Shown: positions 46,314 to 54,870 of the stretch, piece after piece
Layout: each line of letters starts with the position of its first letter
How positions within the stretch are numbered: the stretch's first letter is position 1
Source of the DNA: Xanthobacter flavus
GTDB lineage: Bacteria > Pseudomonadota > Alphaproteobacteria > Rhizobiales > Xanthobacteraceae
DNA length: 64,000 nt
Assembly: GCF_017875275.1 (NCBI RefSeq)
Contig: NZ_JAGGML010000001.1
Location: 558,001-622,000, forward strand
Reading direction: 5' to 3'
Made by a program: the position numbers and the translations under genes
Notes under the pieces: generated by a model
The model's input: only the letters and a program-made list of their open reading frames with translations
Database searches by the model: none
Told to the model about the DNA's origin: nothing

Positions 46314-47327
46314 ATGAAGACGATCCTGGCCCTACTGGCCGGCGCGGCCGTTGCGCTCGGCGCGACGGGGGCAACGGCGCAGACCCTCAAGACCGTGAAG
46401 GACCGCGGCGAACTGGTCTGCGGCGTCTCCAAGGGGCTCCCCGGCTTCTCCGCCCAGGACGCCTCCGGCAAATGGATGGGCTTCGACGTCGACGTCTGCA
46501 AGGCGCTGGCGGCGGCCATCTTCAATGACGCGAACAAGGTGAAGTACGTGCCGCTGACCGCGGACGAGCGCTTCCCCGCCCTCTCCAAGGGCGAGATCGA
46601 CGTGCTCTCGCGCAATTCCACCTGGACGCTGGAACGCGAGGCCAAGCTCGGCCTGCTGTTCACCGCGATCAATTATTACGACGGCCAGGGCTTCCTGGTG
46701 CGCGACGCCCGCAAGGTCACGTCCGCCCTCGAGCTCGACAAGTCCAAGGTCTGCGTGCAGGCGGGCACCACCGCCGAGAGCAACACCAAGGACTATTTCG
46801 CCGCCAACGGCATGACGCTTGAGCTGGTCACGCTGCCCACCTCCGGCGAGCTGGTGAAGGCCTATGACGAAGGCAAGTGCGACACGCTCACCACCGACGT
46901 GTCGCAGCTCTACGCCCTGCGTCTGACCATGACGAAGCCCGGCGACCACATTGTCCTGCCGGACGTGATCTCCAAGGAGCCCCTCGGCCCCGTCGTCCGC
47001 CAGGGCGACGACCAGTGGGCGAACCTGGTGAAGTGGACCGTGTTCGCCATGATCAACGCCGAGGAACTGGGCGTCGCGACCACCACCCTCGACGCCGCGC
47101 TGAAGTCCCAGAAGCCCGAGGTGAAGCGCCTCGTCGGCAACGAGGGCAATTACGGCGAGGAGCTGGGCGTGACGAAGGACTTCGTCGTGCGCATCGTGAA
47201 GGCGGTGGGCAATTACGGCGAAAGCTTCGAGCGCAACGTGGGCGCCGCCTCCAAGCTCGGCATCCCGCGCGGCATCAACCAGCTGTGGAGCATGGGCGGC
47301 ATCCAGTACGCCCCGCCGGTGCGTTGA
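46314..47327 (+). CDS. General L-amino-acid binding protein AapJ-like, without its transporter genes
   Basis: Periplasmic solute-binding protein of 337 residues. Signal peptide ends at GATA-QTL; mature start TLKTVKDRGELVCGVS is typical of AapJ. Further marks: GKWMGFDVDVCKALAAAI, SRNSTWTLEREAKLG and LGIPRGINQLW at the C-terminus. In rhizobia aapJ heads aapJQMP; here no permease or ATPase gene follows and the next gene is unrelated. It may serve a transporter encoded elsewhere. GGGGGA upstream of the ATG gives a strong ribosome site; a hairpin follows the stop. Confidence 0.93.
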   Translation: MKTILALLAGAAVALGATGATAQTLKTVKDRGELVCGVSKGLPGFSAQDASGKWMGFDVDVCKALAAAIFNDANKVKYVPLTADERFPALSKGEIDVLSRNSTWTLEREAKLGLLFTAINYYDGQGFLVRDARKVTSALELDKSKVCVQAGTTAESNTKDYFAANGMTLELVTLPTSGELVKAYDEGKCDTLTTDVSQLYALRLTMTKPGDHIVLPDVISKEPLGPVVRQGDDQWANLVKWTVFAMINAEELGVATTTLDAALKSQKPEVKRLVGNEGNYGEELGVTKDFVVRIVKAVGNYGESFERNVGAASKLGIPRGINQLWSMGGIQYAPPVR

Positions 47328-47337
47328 TACGGTACCG

Positions 47338-47358
47338 GGATCGGCGGTGCGCCGATCC
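47338..47358 (+). terminator. Hairpin after aapJ
   Basis: Perfect 8-bp stem GGATCGGC / GCCGATCC with a GGTGC loop, directly after the stop; only TTACGG follows, so termination may be inefficient or Rho-assisted. Confidence 0.45.
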
Positions 47359-47392
47359 TTACGGTTAAGCTACTGGTCAAGTTTGTGTATCG

Positions 47393-47428
47393 AAGCGCCG
47401 CGCTCGCAGGGATGTGAGCGCGGCGCTT
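47393..47428. repeat. Strong 13-bp hairpin upstream of the metallo-beta-lactamase-fold gene
   Basis: Perfect inverted repeat: arms 47393-47405 (AAGCGCCGCGCTC) and 47416-47428 with a 10-base loop. No T-run follows, so it may be a regulatory or attenuating structure in the leader of the gene starting at 47500, or a second terminator. Confidence 0.6.
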
Positions 47429-47499
47429 CCGTATCGGCATCGATTTGTCTTGAAGCCTTGTCCTAATCTCCCGGCGCTTCACGCCCCGAGGAGAATTGG

Positions 47500-48546
47500 A
47501 TGACCGAGGTTTCCCGCCGGACCCTTCTGGCCGGCACGGCCGGCATCGCCGGTGCCATCGCCGGCGGACTCGGTTCCGCCGCCGCCCAGAACCCGACCCA
47601 GCCGGTCGCCGGCACCCAGTCCACCCCCGCCCCCAATCCCGACGCGGCAAAAGCCAATCCGGCCAAGGCGGCCGGCCCGGCTCAGGTGCCGAGCGCCTAT
47701 CGCTACAAGGTCGGCGACGTGGTGGTGACGGCCATCTCCGACGGCATGCGCACGATCCCGCTCTCCGACACCTTCGTGCGCAACCAGCCGAAGGACGCGG
47801 TGAACGCGGCGCTGAAGAAGGCCTATCTGCCGGAAAACCAGGTGCCCATTTCCTTCACCGTCCTGCTGCTCGACATCGGCGGGCGCAAGGTGCTGATCGA
47901 CACCGGCAACGGCGGGCAGGCGGGGCCGGTCGGCCTCGTGCGCGGCACCCTGGAGGATCTGGAGATCGACCCCGCCTCCATCGACCAGATCGTGATTTCC
48001 CATTTCCATCAGGACCACATCAACGGCCTCCTCGCCGCCGACGGCACGCCGGTCTTTCCCAAGGCGCAGCTGATGGTCCCCGAGAAGGAATGGGCCTTCT
48101 GGATGGATGACGGCCAGATGAGCCGCGCCCCGGACGGCCTCAAGGCCGGCTTCCAGAACGTGCGACGGGTGTTCAAGCCGTTCGAGGGCAAGGTGGAGCG
48201 CTACGCCTGGGACAAGGAGGTCGCGCCGGGCCTCAAGGCCGTCGGCACGCCGGGCCATACGCCCGGGCATACCTCCTTCGAGCTGGAGTCGGGCTTCGAT
48301 ACCCTGTTCATCCAGTCGGACATCACCAACCTGCCGGCGCTGTTCGTGGCCAATCCGGGCTGGCACGCCATGTTCGACATGGACGCGGCGGCGGCCGAGG
48401 CGGTGCGGCGCAAGACCTACGACCGGCTCGCGGCGGAGCGCATCCTGGTGGCGGGCTATCACTTCCCCTTCCCCGGCGCGGCCTATCTGGAAAAGCAGGG
48501 CGACGGCTACCGCTACCAGCCCATCTACTGGCGCCCGGTGCTGTGA
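47500..48546 (+). CDS. Tat-exported metallo-beta-lactamase-fold hydrolase
   Basis: 348 residues. Tat-like signal SRRTLLAGTAGIAGAIAGG with twin Arg at 6-7, then a Pro/Gln/Ala-rich linker (about 30-65). The MBL fold has the metal motif ISHFHQDHINGL (about 165-176), GHTPGHTSFEL and the C-terminal GYHFPFPGAAYLEK. The HxHxDH motif reads HFHQDH, all ligands present. Related periplasmic proteins are often annotated as lactonase-like; substrate unknown. Preceded by a strong hairpin. Confidence 0.9.
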   Translation: MTEVSRRTLLAGTAGIAGAIAGGLGSAAAQNPTQPVAGTQSTPAPNPDAAKANPAKAAGPAQVPSAYRYKVGDVVVTAISDGMRTIPLSDTFVRNQPKDAVNAALKKAYLPENQVPISFTVLLLDIGGRKVLIDTGNGGQAGPVGLVRGTLEDLEIDPASIDQIVISHFHQDHINGLLAADGTPVFPKAQLMVPEKEWAFWMDDGQMSRAPDGLKAGFQNVRRVFKPFEGKVERYAWDKEVAPGLKAVGTPGHTPGHTSFELESGFDTLFIQSDITNLPALFVANPGWHAMFDMDAAAAEAVRRKTYDRLAAERILVAGYHFPFPGAAYLEKQGDGYRYQPIYWRPVL

Positions 48547-48570
48547 GGCATTGAGGGCAAGGCGGCGGGT

Positions 48571-48891
48571 TCACCCCGCCGCCACCTCGCCGGCGATCCA
48601 GGCGAGATAGGCGGGGAGCCCGCCGTCCAGCGGCAGCACGACGATGGCCGGCACGTCGTAGGGATGGGCGGCGCGCACCGCCTCCACCACCTCGGCGGCG
48701 CGCTCGGAGGTGGTCTTCAGCATCATCACCGCCTCGGTGCCGCGCTCGATCCGTCCCTCCCAGCGGTAGATGGAGACCATCTCCGGCAAGATGTTGGCGC
48801 AGGCGACGAGACGCGCCTCCACCAGCGCGCGCGCCATCTCCTCGGCCGCCGCGACGCTGGGGAAGGTGGCGTAGACGATGCGCGCGGGCAT
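48571..48891 (-). CDS. cutA: Divalent-cation tolerance protein CutA
   Basis: 106 residues, a PII-like trimeric fold: YATFPSVAAAEEMARALVE, ARLVACANILPEMVSIYRWEG and TTSERAAEVVEAV followed by HPYDVPAIVVLPL. CutA is linked to copper tolerance, but its precise role is unsettled. CCGGAGG precedes the ATG at 48891; the frame extends 47 codons further without homology. Divergent from the NAD kinase gene. Confidence 0.95.
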   Translation of the reverse strand: MPARIVYATFPSVAAAEEMARALVEARLVACANILPEMVSIYRWEGRIERGTEAVMMLKTTSERAAEVVEAVRAAHPYDVPAIVVLPLDGGLPAYLAWIAGEVAAG

Positions 48892-49034
48892 GAGTTCCTC
48901 CGGGCGATGGGCTTCACCCGCGACCCTACCATCCCGCCCGGCGCCTCGACAGATTGCGGCGGGACCGCTAGACCGTTCCCGGCCCCTTCCGCTCCCGGCC
49001 CGCCGACCGGACGATCCTCCTGACCGACGCACCG

Positions 49035-49811
49035 ATGAGCGAACCCCGTTTTCAGCGCATTGCCTTCGTTGCCAGCCAGACGCCCGAGGCCGAGGCCGCG
49101 CGCGAGCGCCTCATCGCCCGCTACGGCCTGGTCGAGGAGGAGGACGCCGACGTGGTGGTCGCCCTCGGCGGCGACGGCCTGATGCTGCAGACGCTGCACC
49201 GCTTCCGCGAGCGTACCCTGCCCATCTACGGCATGCATCGCGGCTCTGTGGGCTTCCTGATGAACACCTTCCGCGAGGAGGGGCTGGTGGAGCGCCTCAC
49301 CGCCGCCCAGCAGGTGACCATCCATCCGCTGATGATGGAAGCCGTCACCTCCAACGGCATGCGCCACCGCGCCCCGGCCTTCAACGAGGTGTCGCTGCTG
49401 CGCCAGTCCTATCAGGCGGCGAAGCTGCGCATCTCCATCGACGGCAAGATGCGGCTGGAGGAGCTGATCTGCGACGGCATCATCGTCGCCACCCCGGCCG
49501 GCTCCACCGCCTACAATCTCTCCGCCCACGGGCCGATCCTGCCCCTCGGAACGGCGCTCCTGGCGCTCACCCCCATCTCGCCCTTCCGCCCCCGCCGCTG
49601 GCGCGGTGCGCTGGTGCCGGACCGCGCGCGCATCGACATCGCCGTGATGGAGGCCGACAAGCGCCCGGTGAGCGCGGCGGCCGACCATTTCGAGGTGCGC
49701 GACATCATCGCCGTTTCCGCGCGGCTCGACCCCACCTCCTCCGTGGACATGCTGTTCGACCCCGACCACGGTCTCGACGAACGCATCCTGCGCGAGCAGT
49801 TCGTCTACTGA
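49035..49811 (+). CDS. nadK: NAD kinase
   Basis: 258 residues, typical of the alphaproteobacterial short form. ATP/NAD-binding GGDG in [17 protein letters not shown] (about 43-46), [23 protein letters not shown] and the substrate loop [20 protein letters not shown] are present. Makes NADP from NAD. It starts divergently from cutA and is followed after 21 bases by algI, so it heads a three-gene unit with the O-acetylation pair. Confidence 0.95.
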   Translation: MSEPRFQRIAFVASQTPEAEAARERLIARYGLVEEEDADVVVALGGDGLMLQTLHRFRERTLPIYGMHRGSVGFLMNTFREEGLVERLTAAQQVTIHPLMMEAVTSNGMRHRAPAFNEVSLLRQSYQAAKLRISIDGKMRLEELICDGIIVATPAGSTAYNLSAHGPILPLGTALLALTPISPFRPRRWRGALVPDRARIDIAVMEADKRPVSAAADHFEVRDIIAVSARLDPTSSVDMLFDPDHGLDERILREQFVY

Positions 49812-49832
49812 CGCCCCGGGCGCCGGCGAGCC

Positions 49833-51251
49833 ATGGTCTTCTCCTCCGTCACCTTCCTGTTCTATTTCCTGCCGGCCTTTCTGCTGTGCTACTTCGCGAC
49901 CCCCGGCGTGCGCGCGAAGAACATGGTGCTGCTGGCCTTCTCGCTGGTGTTCTACGCCTGGGGCGGCATCGCCAACGTGGCGGTGCTGGCGGTGTCCATC
50001 GTCGCCAATTATGTCCTCGCCCTCGCCATCGACCGCCGCAGCGAACGCTGGCGGTTGCGCGTGCTGGGCCTCGCGGTGGCGGCGAACCTCGCCGGGCTGA
50101 TCGCCTTCAAATATTCCGGCTTCCTGGCGCAGAACATCAACGTGCTGCTGGCGCCGACCGGCCTCGCGCTGCCGGTGGTGCATCCGGCGCTGCCGCTGGG
50201 CATCTCCTTCTTCACCTTCCACGCCATCTCCTACCTCGTGGACGTGTACCGCCGGAAAGCCTCGGCCAACGGGCGGTTCGAGGAGATCGCGGTCTACATC
50301 ACCATGTTCCCGCAGCTGGTGGCGGGACCCATCGTCCGCTACTCCACCATCCATCGGCGCATCCGCGACCGCCGCACGACGCTGGGGCGGGTCTCGGCGG
50401 GACTGCGCATCTTCGTCATCGGCCTGTCCTGGAAGGTGCTGATCGCCGACGAGGTGGCCCCCGTGGTGGCGGCGGTGTTCGACAACACCGCCACGCCCAA
50501 TCTCGGCGAGGCGTGGCTCGGCGTCACCGCCTATGCGCTGCAGATCTATTTCGACTTCGGCGGCTATTCCAACATGGCCATCGGCCTCGCCATCGCCATG
50601 GGGCTGAAGTTCCCGCGCAACTTCAACCTGCCCTATGGCGCGCGCTCCATCTCGGATTTCTGGCGCCGCTGGCACATGAGCCTGTCGAGCTGGTTCCGCG
50701 ACTATCTCTACATCCCGCTGGGCGGCAACCGGCACGGCCACTGGCACACCGCGGCGAACCTGTGGACCGTCTTCCTTCTGTGCGGCCTGTGGCACGGGGC
50801 GAGCTGGACCTTCGTGATCTGGGGCGCCCATCACGGCACCTTCCTGGTCCTGGAGCGCACCCGCTTCGGCGCGTGGCTGAAGACGGCGCCGCGCGTGCTC
50901 TCCCACCTCTACGTGCTGCTGGTGGTGCTCACCGGCTGGGTGTGGTTCCGCGCCGACAGCCTGCCGCAGGCGCTGGAGCTGTTCCAGGGCCTCGCGGGCA
51001 TGAACGGCGCTGGCTATCTTTCCGCCCAGCTGGAGGTGGAGCTGAAGCCGGTGACGCTGGCCATCCTCGTCCTGGCGTGGCCCCTCGCCATGTTCGGCCT
51101 GCCCCGCCCCGGCGGGCGGAGCATGGCGCCGAAGACGCGCCTCGCCGTATTCGGCGCGGTGGACAGTCTCGTGGTGTGGGGCCTGTTCTTGCTCTGCGTG
51201 CTCTCGGTGGGCGCGGCGACCTACTCGCCGTTCCTCTACTTCCGCTTCTAG
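49833..51251 (+). CDS. MBOAT O-acyltransferase (AlgI/PatA type)
   Basis: 472 residues, about 11 TM helices. N-terminus VFSSVTFLFYFLPAFLLCYF, the conserved cluster DFWRRWHMSLSSWFRDYLYI and the catalytic histidine in LCGLWHGASWTFVIWGAHHG. Such proteins move acetyl groups across the membrane for modification of alginate, cellulose or peptidoglycan. It is paired with an AlgJ/AlgX-like protein directly downstream; no polysaccharide synthase is in the window, so the acceptor polymer is unknown. Confidence 0.93.
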   Translation: MVFSSVTFLFYFLPAFLLCYFATPGVRAKNMVLLAFSLVFYAWGGIANVAVLAVSIVANYVLALAIDRRSERWRLRVLGLAVAANLAGLIAFKYSGFLAQNINVLLAPTGLALPVVHPALPLGISFFTFHAISYLVDVYRRKASANGRFEEIAVYITMFPQLVAGPIVRYSTIHRRIRDRRTTLGRVSAGLRIFVIGLSWKVLIADEVAPVVAAVFDNTATPNLGEAWLGVTAYALQIYFDFGGYSNMAIGLAIAMGLKFPRNFNLPYGARSISDFWRRWHMSLSSWFRDYLYIPLGGNRHGHWHTAANLWTVFLLCGLWHGASWTFVIWGAHHGTFLVLERTRFGAWLKTAPRVLSHLYVLLVVLTGWVWFRADSLPQALELFQGLAGMNGAGYLSAQLEVELKPVTLAILVLAWPLAMFGLPRPGGRSMAPKTRLAVFGAVDSLVVWGLFLLCVLSVGAATYSPFLYFRF

Positions 51252-51266
51252 TTTCGGAGGGACGCC

Positions 51267-52364
51267 ATGCCGCTTCTGATGTCCTTCCGCCGCTGGTGGG
51301 CGGTGATCTTCTTCGCCATCCTCACCCTGCCCACCATCGGCCTCGTCGCCCCGGACCTGCCGGCGCCGCTGCGCACCGTCGCCGCGCCCGAGGCGCGCTG
51401 GTGGGAGGATGCGGCGCGCCGGCTCGATCCCTACATCAACAACGCCTTCGGCTTCCGCGGCGCGGTGCTTTCCGCCCACCGCTCCTACGTGCGCTTCATC
51501 GGCGACACCCAGGGCGACCTCGCGCTGAAGGGGGAGAACGGCTCGCTCTTCCTCAAGGACGAGCACGCGCTGGAGCAGTCCCTCGGCCAATTGGTGCGGC
51601 CGGAGGCGGTCAGCGGCATCGTCGCCCTCGCCGAGCGCATGAACGCCTACATGAAGGCCCATGGCGGGCGCTTCGTGGTGCTCATCCCGCCCAACGGCCA
51701 CACCACCAATTTCGAATATCTGCCCGCCTATGCCCGGCGCCTGAAGACATCGCCCACCGAGTATGACCTCGTGGCGGAGCAGATGAAGGCGGCCGGCATC
51801 ACCTTCGTGGACATGCGCCCCATTCTCGCCGAGGCGAAGAAGACGGGGCCGGTCCACTGGCGCTACGACACCCACTGGAACCAGCGCGGCCAGCTTCTCG
51901 GCTTCAACGCCGCCATGGCCGCCGCCGGCCGGCCCGATCTGGAGGTGAAGCCGGAGGACGCCCTCGGCCCGCCCGAGCCCCGCCTCACCGGCGACCTGCT
52001 GCGGGCGACCGGCTCACCCGTGCCCAACCCGCCGGACGTGATGTTCCCGCCCAAGGGGCCGATGGTGGCGCCGAAGGACCCGAAGCTCATCCCCGGCATC
52101 TTCAAGCCGGTGCCGGACAACGACCCGTTCCAGCCCTATGCCATCGACACGGGCCATGCCGGCCCGCGCATCATGGTCATCGGCGACAGCTTCTCCCAGG
52201 GCTCCTGGCGCGGCCTCGGCCAGTCGCAGGCCTCCGCCTATGCGTGGATGCACCACCGCTATTGCCGCTTCGAGATGAGCGCCATCGAGAAGTTCAAGCC
52301 TGACATCCTCATCTACGCCCCGACGGAGCGCGCCATGCCCTGCAAGGGTACGCCGGCGGAGTGA
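51267..52364 (+). CDS. AlgJ/AlgX-like SGNH-fold acetyltransferase
   Basis: 365 residues: N-terminal TM (about 9-30), then an SGNH-like domain with INNAFGFRGAVLSAHRS, VVLIPPNGHTTNFEY, catalytic Asp-His in RYDTHWNQRGQ (about 205) and the serine block IMVIGDSFSQGSW (about 305). It probably receives acetyl from the MBOAT partner on the periplasmic side and transfers it to a polymer. It starts 15 bases after the algI-like stop. Confidence 0.9.
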   Translation: MPLLMSFRRWWAVIFFAILTLPTIGLVAPDLPAPLRTVAAPEARWWEDAARRLDPYINNAFGFRGAVLSAHRSYVRFIGDTQGDLALKGENGSLFLKDEHALEQSLGQLVRPEAVSGIVALAERMNAYMKAHGGRFVVLIPPNGHTTNFEYLPAYARRLKTSPTEYDLVAEQMKAAGITFVDMRPILAEAKKTGPVHWRYDTHWNQRGQLLGFNAAMAAAGRPDLEVKPEDALGPPEPRLTGDLLRATGSPVPNPPDVMFPPKGPMVAPKDPKLIPGIFKPVPDNDPFQPYAIDTGHAGPRIMVIGDSFSQGSWRGLGQSQASAYAWMHHRYCRFEMSAIEKFKPDILIYAPTERAMPCKGTPAE

Positions 52365-52630
52365 GAGCCGGGTGGGCGACCTAGCCTAAAGGTCACGGTG
52401 ACGTTGCTGGAGCCAAAGGCGCCGCTCGGATAGGCTCCGGTTCCAGCCTCCGCGTCGGGAGGGGTCGGAGCCGCTCATTTTTTCGAAGCGGGGCCACTCA
52501 TCCACCCGGTGGGGCGCCGCGTATCGAGGGCATGAATGTCGCCGAGCCCCGTCTCCTCCGTGATCCGCCGCAGCAGCGTCGCCCTCGACAGCTGGCGGAG
52601 GCCGGCCTTCGTTTGGCGGGAGGGACGGCC

Positions 52631-53212
52631 TTGAGCGTCCAGCCCGCCGAGCCACGGGTGGCATCCTCCGGTGCCGAGCTGAGCGCGATGATCGTCGCCA
52701 TCGCCAGCCGCGCCGACCGCGAGGCCTTCGCCCGGCTGTTCCGCCATTTCGCGCCGCGCGTGAAATCCTACCTCGTGCGCAGCGGCCTCTCCGCCAATGC
52801 CGCCGAGGAGCTGGCGCAGGAAACCCTGCTGACGGTGTGGCGCAAGGCAACCTATTTCGACCCCACCCGCGCCGCCGCCTCCACCTGGATCTTCACGATC
52901 GCCCGCAACCTCTCCATCGACCTCAAGCGCCGCGAGCGCTATGGTGATACCTATCATGCCGAGACCCACGAGGACGAGGTGGACGAGACCTCGGGCGAGA
53001 CCATCCTCATGACCGCCGAGCGGGAGGCGCGCGTCCGTGCCGCCCTCGCCAAGCTGTCGGAGGAACAGGCCACCATCGTCCGCCTCTCCTTCTTTCAGGA
53101 GAAGCCCCATTCGCAGATCGCGCAGGAGCTGGGCATTCCGCTGGGCACCGCCAAGTCGCGCGTGCGCCTTGCGCTCAACCGTCTGCGCGCCTTGCTGGAA
53201 GACCTGAAATGA
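52631..53212 (+). CDS. rpoE: ECF sigma factor RpoE, paired with ChrR
   Basis: 193 residues. Region 2 (about 27-95) with FARLFRHFAPRVKSYLVRSG, EELAQETLLTVWRKA and STWIFTIARNLSIDLKRR; region 4 (about 135-188) with LSEEQATIVRLSFFQEKPHS and LGIPLGTAKSRVRLALNRLR. This is the ECF11 type that drives the singlet-oxygen response in Rhodobacter. The TTG at 52631 follows GGGAGGGA by about five bases and gives a normal length; an ATG at 52532 would add 33 poorly conserved residues. The stop overlaps the chrR start by 4 bases. Confidence 0.92.
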   Translation: MSVQPAEPRVASSGAELSAMIVAIASRADREAFARLFRHFAPRVKSYLVRSGLSANAAEELAQETLLTVWRKATYFDPTRAAASTWIFTIARNLSIDLKRRERYGDTYHAETHEDEVDETSGETILMTAEREARVRAALAKLSEEQATIVRLSFFQEKPHSQIAQELGIPLGTAKSRVRLALNRLRALLEDLK

Positions 53213-53904
53213 GTGTTTCGACCCACCCCGGCACGGAAACCCTGCTGCGCTATGCGGCGGGAACTCTGCCGGCCGGTCCCCGCCTGCTGGTGGACGTGCA
53301 TCTCGACGGTTGCCCCGAATGCCGGGCGGCGGTGCGGCGGTTCACCGCCGTCGGCGGCGCGCTGCTCGATGCCAGCGAACCGCTCGCCCTCGCCCCCGAT
53401 GCGCTCGACCGGGTCCTTGCGCGGCTCGACGGCCCGCCCGCGCGCCGCAATCCCGGCCTGCTCCACCACGCGGAAGCCGCGGGCGCGATGCCGCAGAAAC
53501 GGCACCCGCTGCCGGAAGGGCTGAAGCTGCCGCCCGGCGTCGTGCTTCCCCCCGCCATCGCGTCGCGCCGCATCGGCCGGATGGTGCCGGTGTCTCCGGG
53601 CGTGCGGCTCGGCCTGGTGCATCTGGAGGAAGACCCGGACGCGCAGGTGCTGCTGTTCCGCATCGCGCCCGGTCGCGCCATTCCCCAGCACACCCATGCG
53701 GGCCTGGAATTCACCCATGTGATCTGCGGCGGCTTCAGCGATCCCAACGGCCACTACGGCCCCGGCGATCTCGTGGAGTGCGACGCGGACATCGACCACT
53801 CTCCCCGCGTGGACGACGACGGCGAATGCATCTGCCTCGCCGCCTTCGACGGCCGCATCCGCTTCCGCGGCCTGCTCGGCATGGTGACCCGGCCGTTCCT
53901 CTGA
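53209..53904 (+). CDS. chrR: ChrR-family zinc anti-sigma factor
   Basis: 231 residues. The N-terminal anti-sigma domain has His6, His31, Cys35 and Cys38 (VDVHLDGCPEC), the same numbering as the zinc ligands known in Rhodobacter ChrR. A C-terminal cupin domain (about 120-220) carries IPQHTHAGLEFTHV and DADIDHSPRV, metal ligands of the cupin site. It holds RpoE inactive until singlet oxygen or organic peroxide triggers release. Directly followed by a perfect terminator. Confidence 0.95.
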   Translation: MSVSTHPGTETLLRYAAGTLPAGPRLLVDVHLDGCPECRAAVRRFTAVGGALLDASEPLALAPDALDRVLARLDGPPARRNPGLLHHAEAAGAMPQKRHPLPEGLKLPPGVVLPPAIASRRIGRMVPVSPGVRLGLVHLEEDPDAQVLLFRIAPGRAIPQHTHAGLEFTHVICGGFSDPNGHYGPGDLVECDADIDHSPRVDDDGECICLAAFDGRIRFRGLLGMVTRPFL

Positions 53905-53924
53905 GGCCTCCGGCCTCAGGTTTT
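53901..53924 (+). terminator. Terminator of rpoE-chrR
   Basis: Perfect 8-bp stem CTGAGGCC / GGCCTCAG (53901-53908, 53912-53919) containing the chrR stop, followed by GTTTTG. Confidence 0.85.
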
Positions 53925-54308
53925 GCGTTGCTTCCGCTCAGGCGCCGCGCGGGCTTTCTGCGTTGCTATCGCTCAGGCGCCGCGCGGGCTTTTTGCGTTG
54001 CTTTCGCTCAGGCGCCGCGCGGGCTTTTAAGGTGGTTTCGCTCAGGCGCCGCGCGGGCTTTTAAGGTGGTTTCGCTCAGGCGCCGCGCGGGCTCCCACGC
54101 GCCGGGCGCTCGGGTCCGTTCCAGAGCCGTCATCCCCCGGCTCGTCCGGGGGATCCACCCCAGCGCCCATCCGTCTTCCGTCGTCCGGGAACCGCTCGGG
54201 CCCAAAAGTGGATCGCCCGCACAAGGCGGGCGATGACGGGGAGGAGAGCCGCGCGGGCTTTATCGTTGCCTGCGCTCAGGCGCCGCGCTGGCTTTTAATG
54301 ACAGCTCC
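53925..54308. repeat. Tandem array of a 34-35-bp repeat plus scattered copies
   Basis: Core CGCTCAGGCGCCGCGCGGGC starts at 53935, 53970, 54005, 54039 and 54073, giving periods of 35, 35, 34 and 34 bp. Copies 1-3 are joined by TTTNTGCGTTGCTNT, copies 3-5 by TTTTAAGGTGGTTT. A sixth, slightly altered copy lies at 54273 and a partial one at 54248, on the far side of a paired palindromic repeat (54129-54239). The 384-base stretch has no gene and lies between the convergent chrR and DUF2244 genes. Confidence 0.9.
54129..54239. repeat. Paired palindromic repeat (REP/BIME-like), copy 2
   Basis: Left hairpin GTCATCCCCCGGCTCGTCCG...GGATCCACC; right hairpin GTGGATCGCCCGCACAAGGC...GATGACGG, about 50 bases between them. 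It sits inside the tandem-repeat stretch. Confidence 0.85.
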
Positions 54309-54848
54309 TCAGAACTGCGTGCGGGTGACGCCCTTCTTCACCACCGCCAGCGCCTCGGAGAGATCGCTCGCCAGCGCCGCCTTCTGGACGGGGCCGAGGA
54401 AGCGCCCCACAGGCACCGTGCGCTTGCCGCTGATGAGCGCGACGTCCAGCGTCCCATGCTCGTCATCGTCCTCGCGCCACAGGCGGGTCCAGAAGGGGTT
54501 GAGGCGCGTGGTGGAGGGCCGCCCCGCCGCCGGCTCGCGGCGGATTTCCACGATGCTGGGCGTGACGCGGATGTGCTCGCGCGCCCGCGCCGAGCGGAAG
54601 CTGGCGCGGAAGGCGATATAGATCAGAAGCACATCGAGCCCGAAGAAGCCGAAAATGGGCCACGCCCCCATGGCCAGGAACGCCGCGCCGGACACCAAGC
54701 TCACCGCCCCGATGACCGCCATCACCCAGAAGAAGCCGCGCCGGGAGAGGGAACGGTGCGGCGCGAGCGTGACCGCATAGACGACGGGCTCGTCTAGAGC
54801 CTGCGCGTGCGTCTCGGGTGCGATGTCTCGGTCGCTGGTCTGGGGCAT
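54309..54848 (-). CDS. DUF2244 family membrane protein
   Basis: 179 residues with two TM helices (about 39-60 and 64-82) and a C-terminal PH-like cytoplasmic part containing VTPSIVEIRREPAAG, RLNPFWTRLW and PVGRFLGPVQKAALASDL, the DUF2244 signature. Found widely in alphaproteobacteria next to the endonuclease III gene, as here (divergent, 22 bases apart). Function unknown. Confidence 0.9.
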   Translation of the reverse strand: MPQTSDRDIAPETHAQALDEPVVYAVTLAPHRSLSRRGFFWVMAVIGAVSLVSGAAFLAMGAWPIFGFFGLDVLLIYIAFRASFRSARAREHIRVTPSIVEIRREPAAGRPSTTRLNPFWTRLWREDDDEHGTLDVALISGKRTVPVGRFLGPVQKAALASDLSEALAVVKKGVTRTQF

Positions 54849-54870
54849 TGCCCGGTACTATACCCGAAAA

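Noticed and set aside
46314-47327. Start of an aapJQMP operon
   Set aside because: The next genes are a metallo-hydrolase, cutA and nadK; no permease or ATPase frame follows.
48878-51766. Plus-strand open frame of 962 codons
   Set aside because: Out of frame with nadK and the MBOAT gene; Arg/Pro/His-rich without motif.
48726-51875. Minus-strand open frame of 1049 codons spanning cutA to the AlgJ-like gene
   Set aside because: Runs through four genes with firm assignments; His/Gln/Arg-rich translation is typical of antisense reading.
53935-54107. Regularly spaced repeats resembling a CRISPR array
   Set aside because: The units are directly contiguous, linkers are nearly identical and only about 14 bases long, and no cas gene is present.
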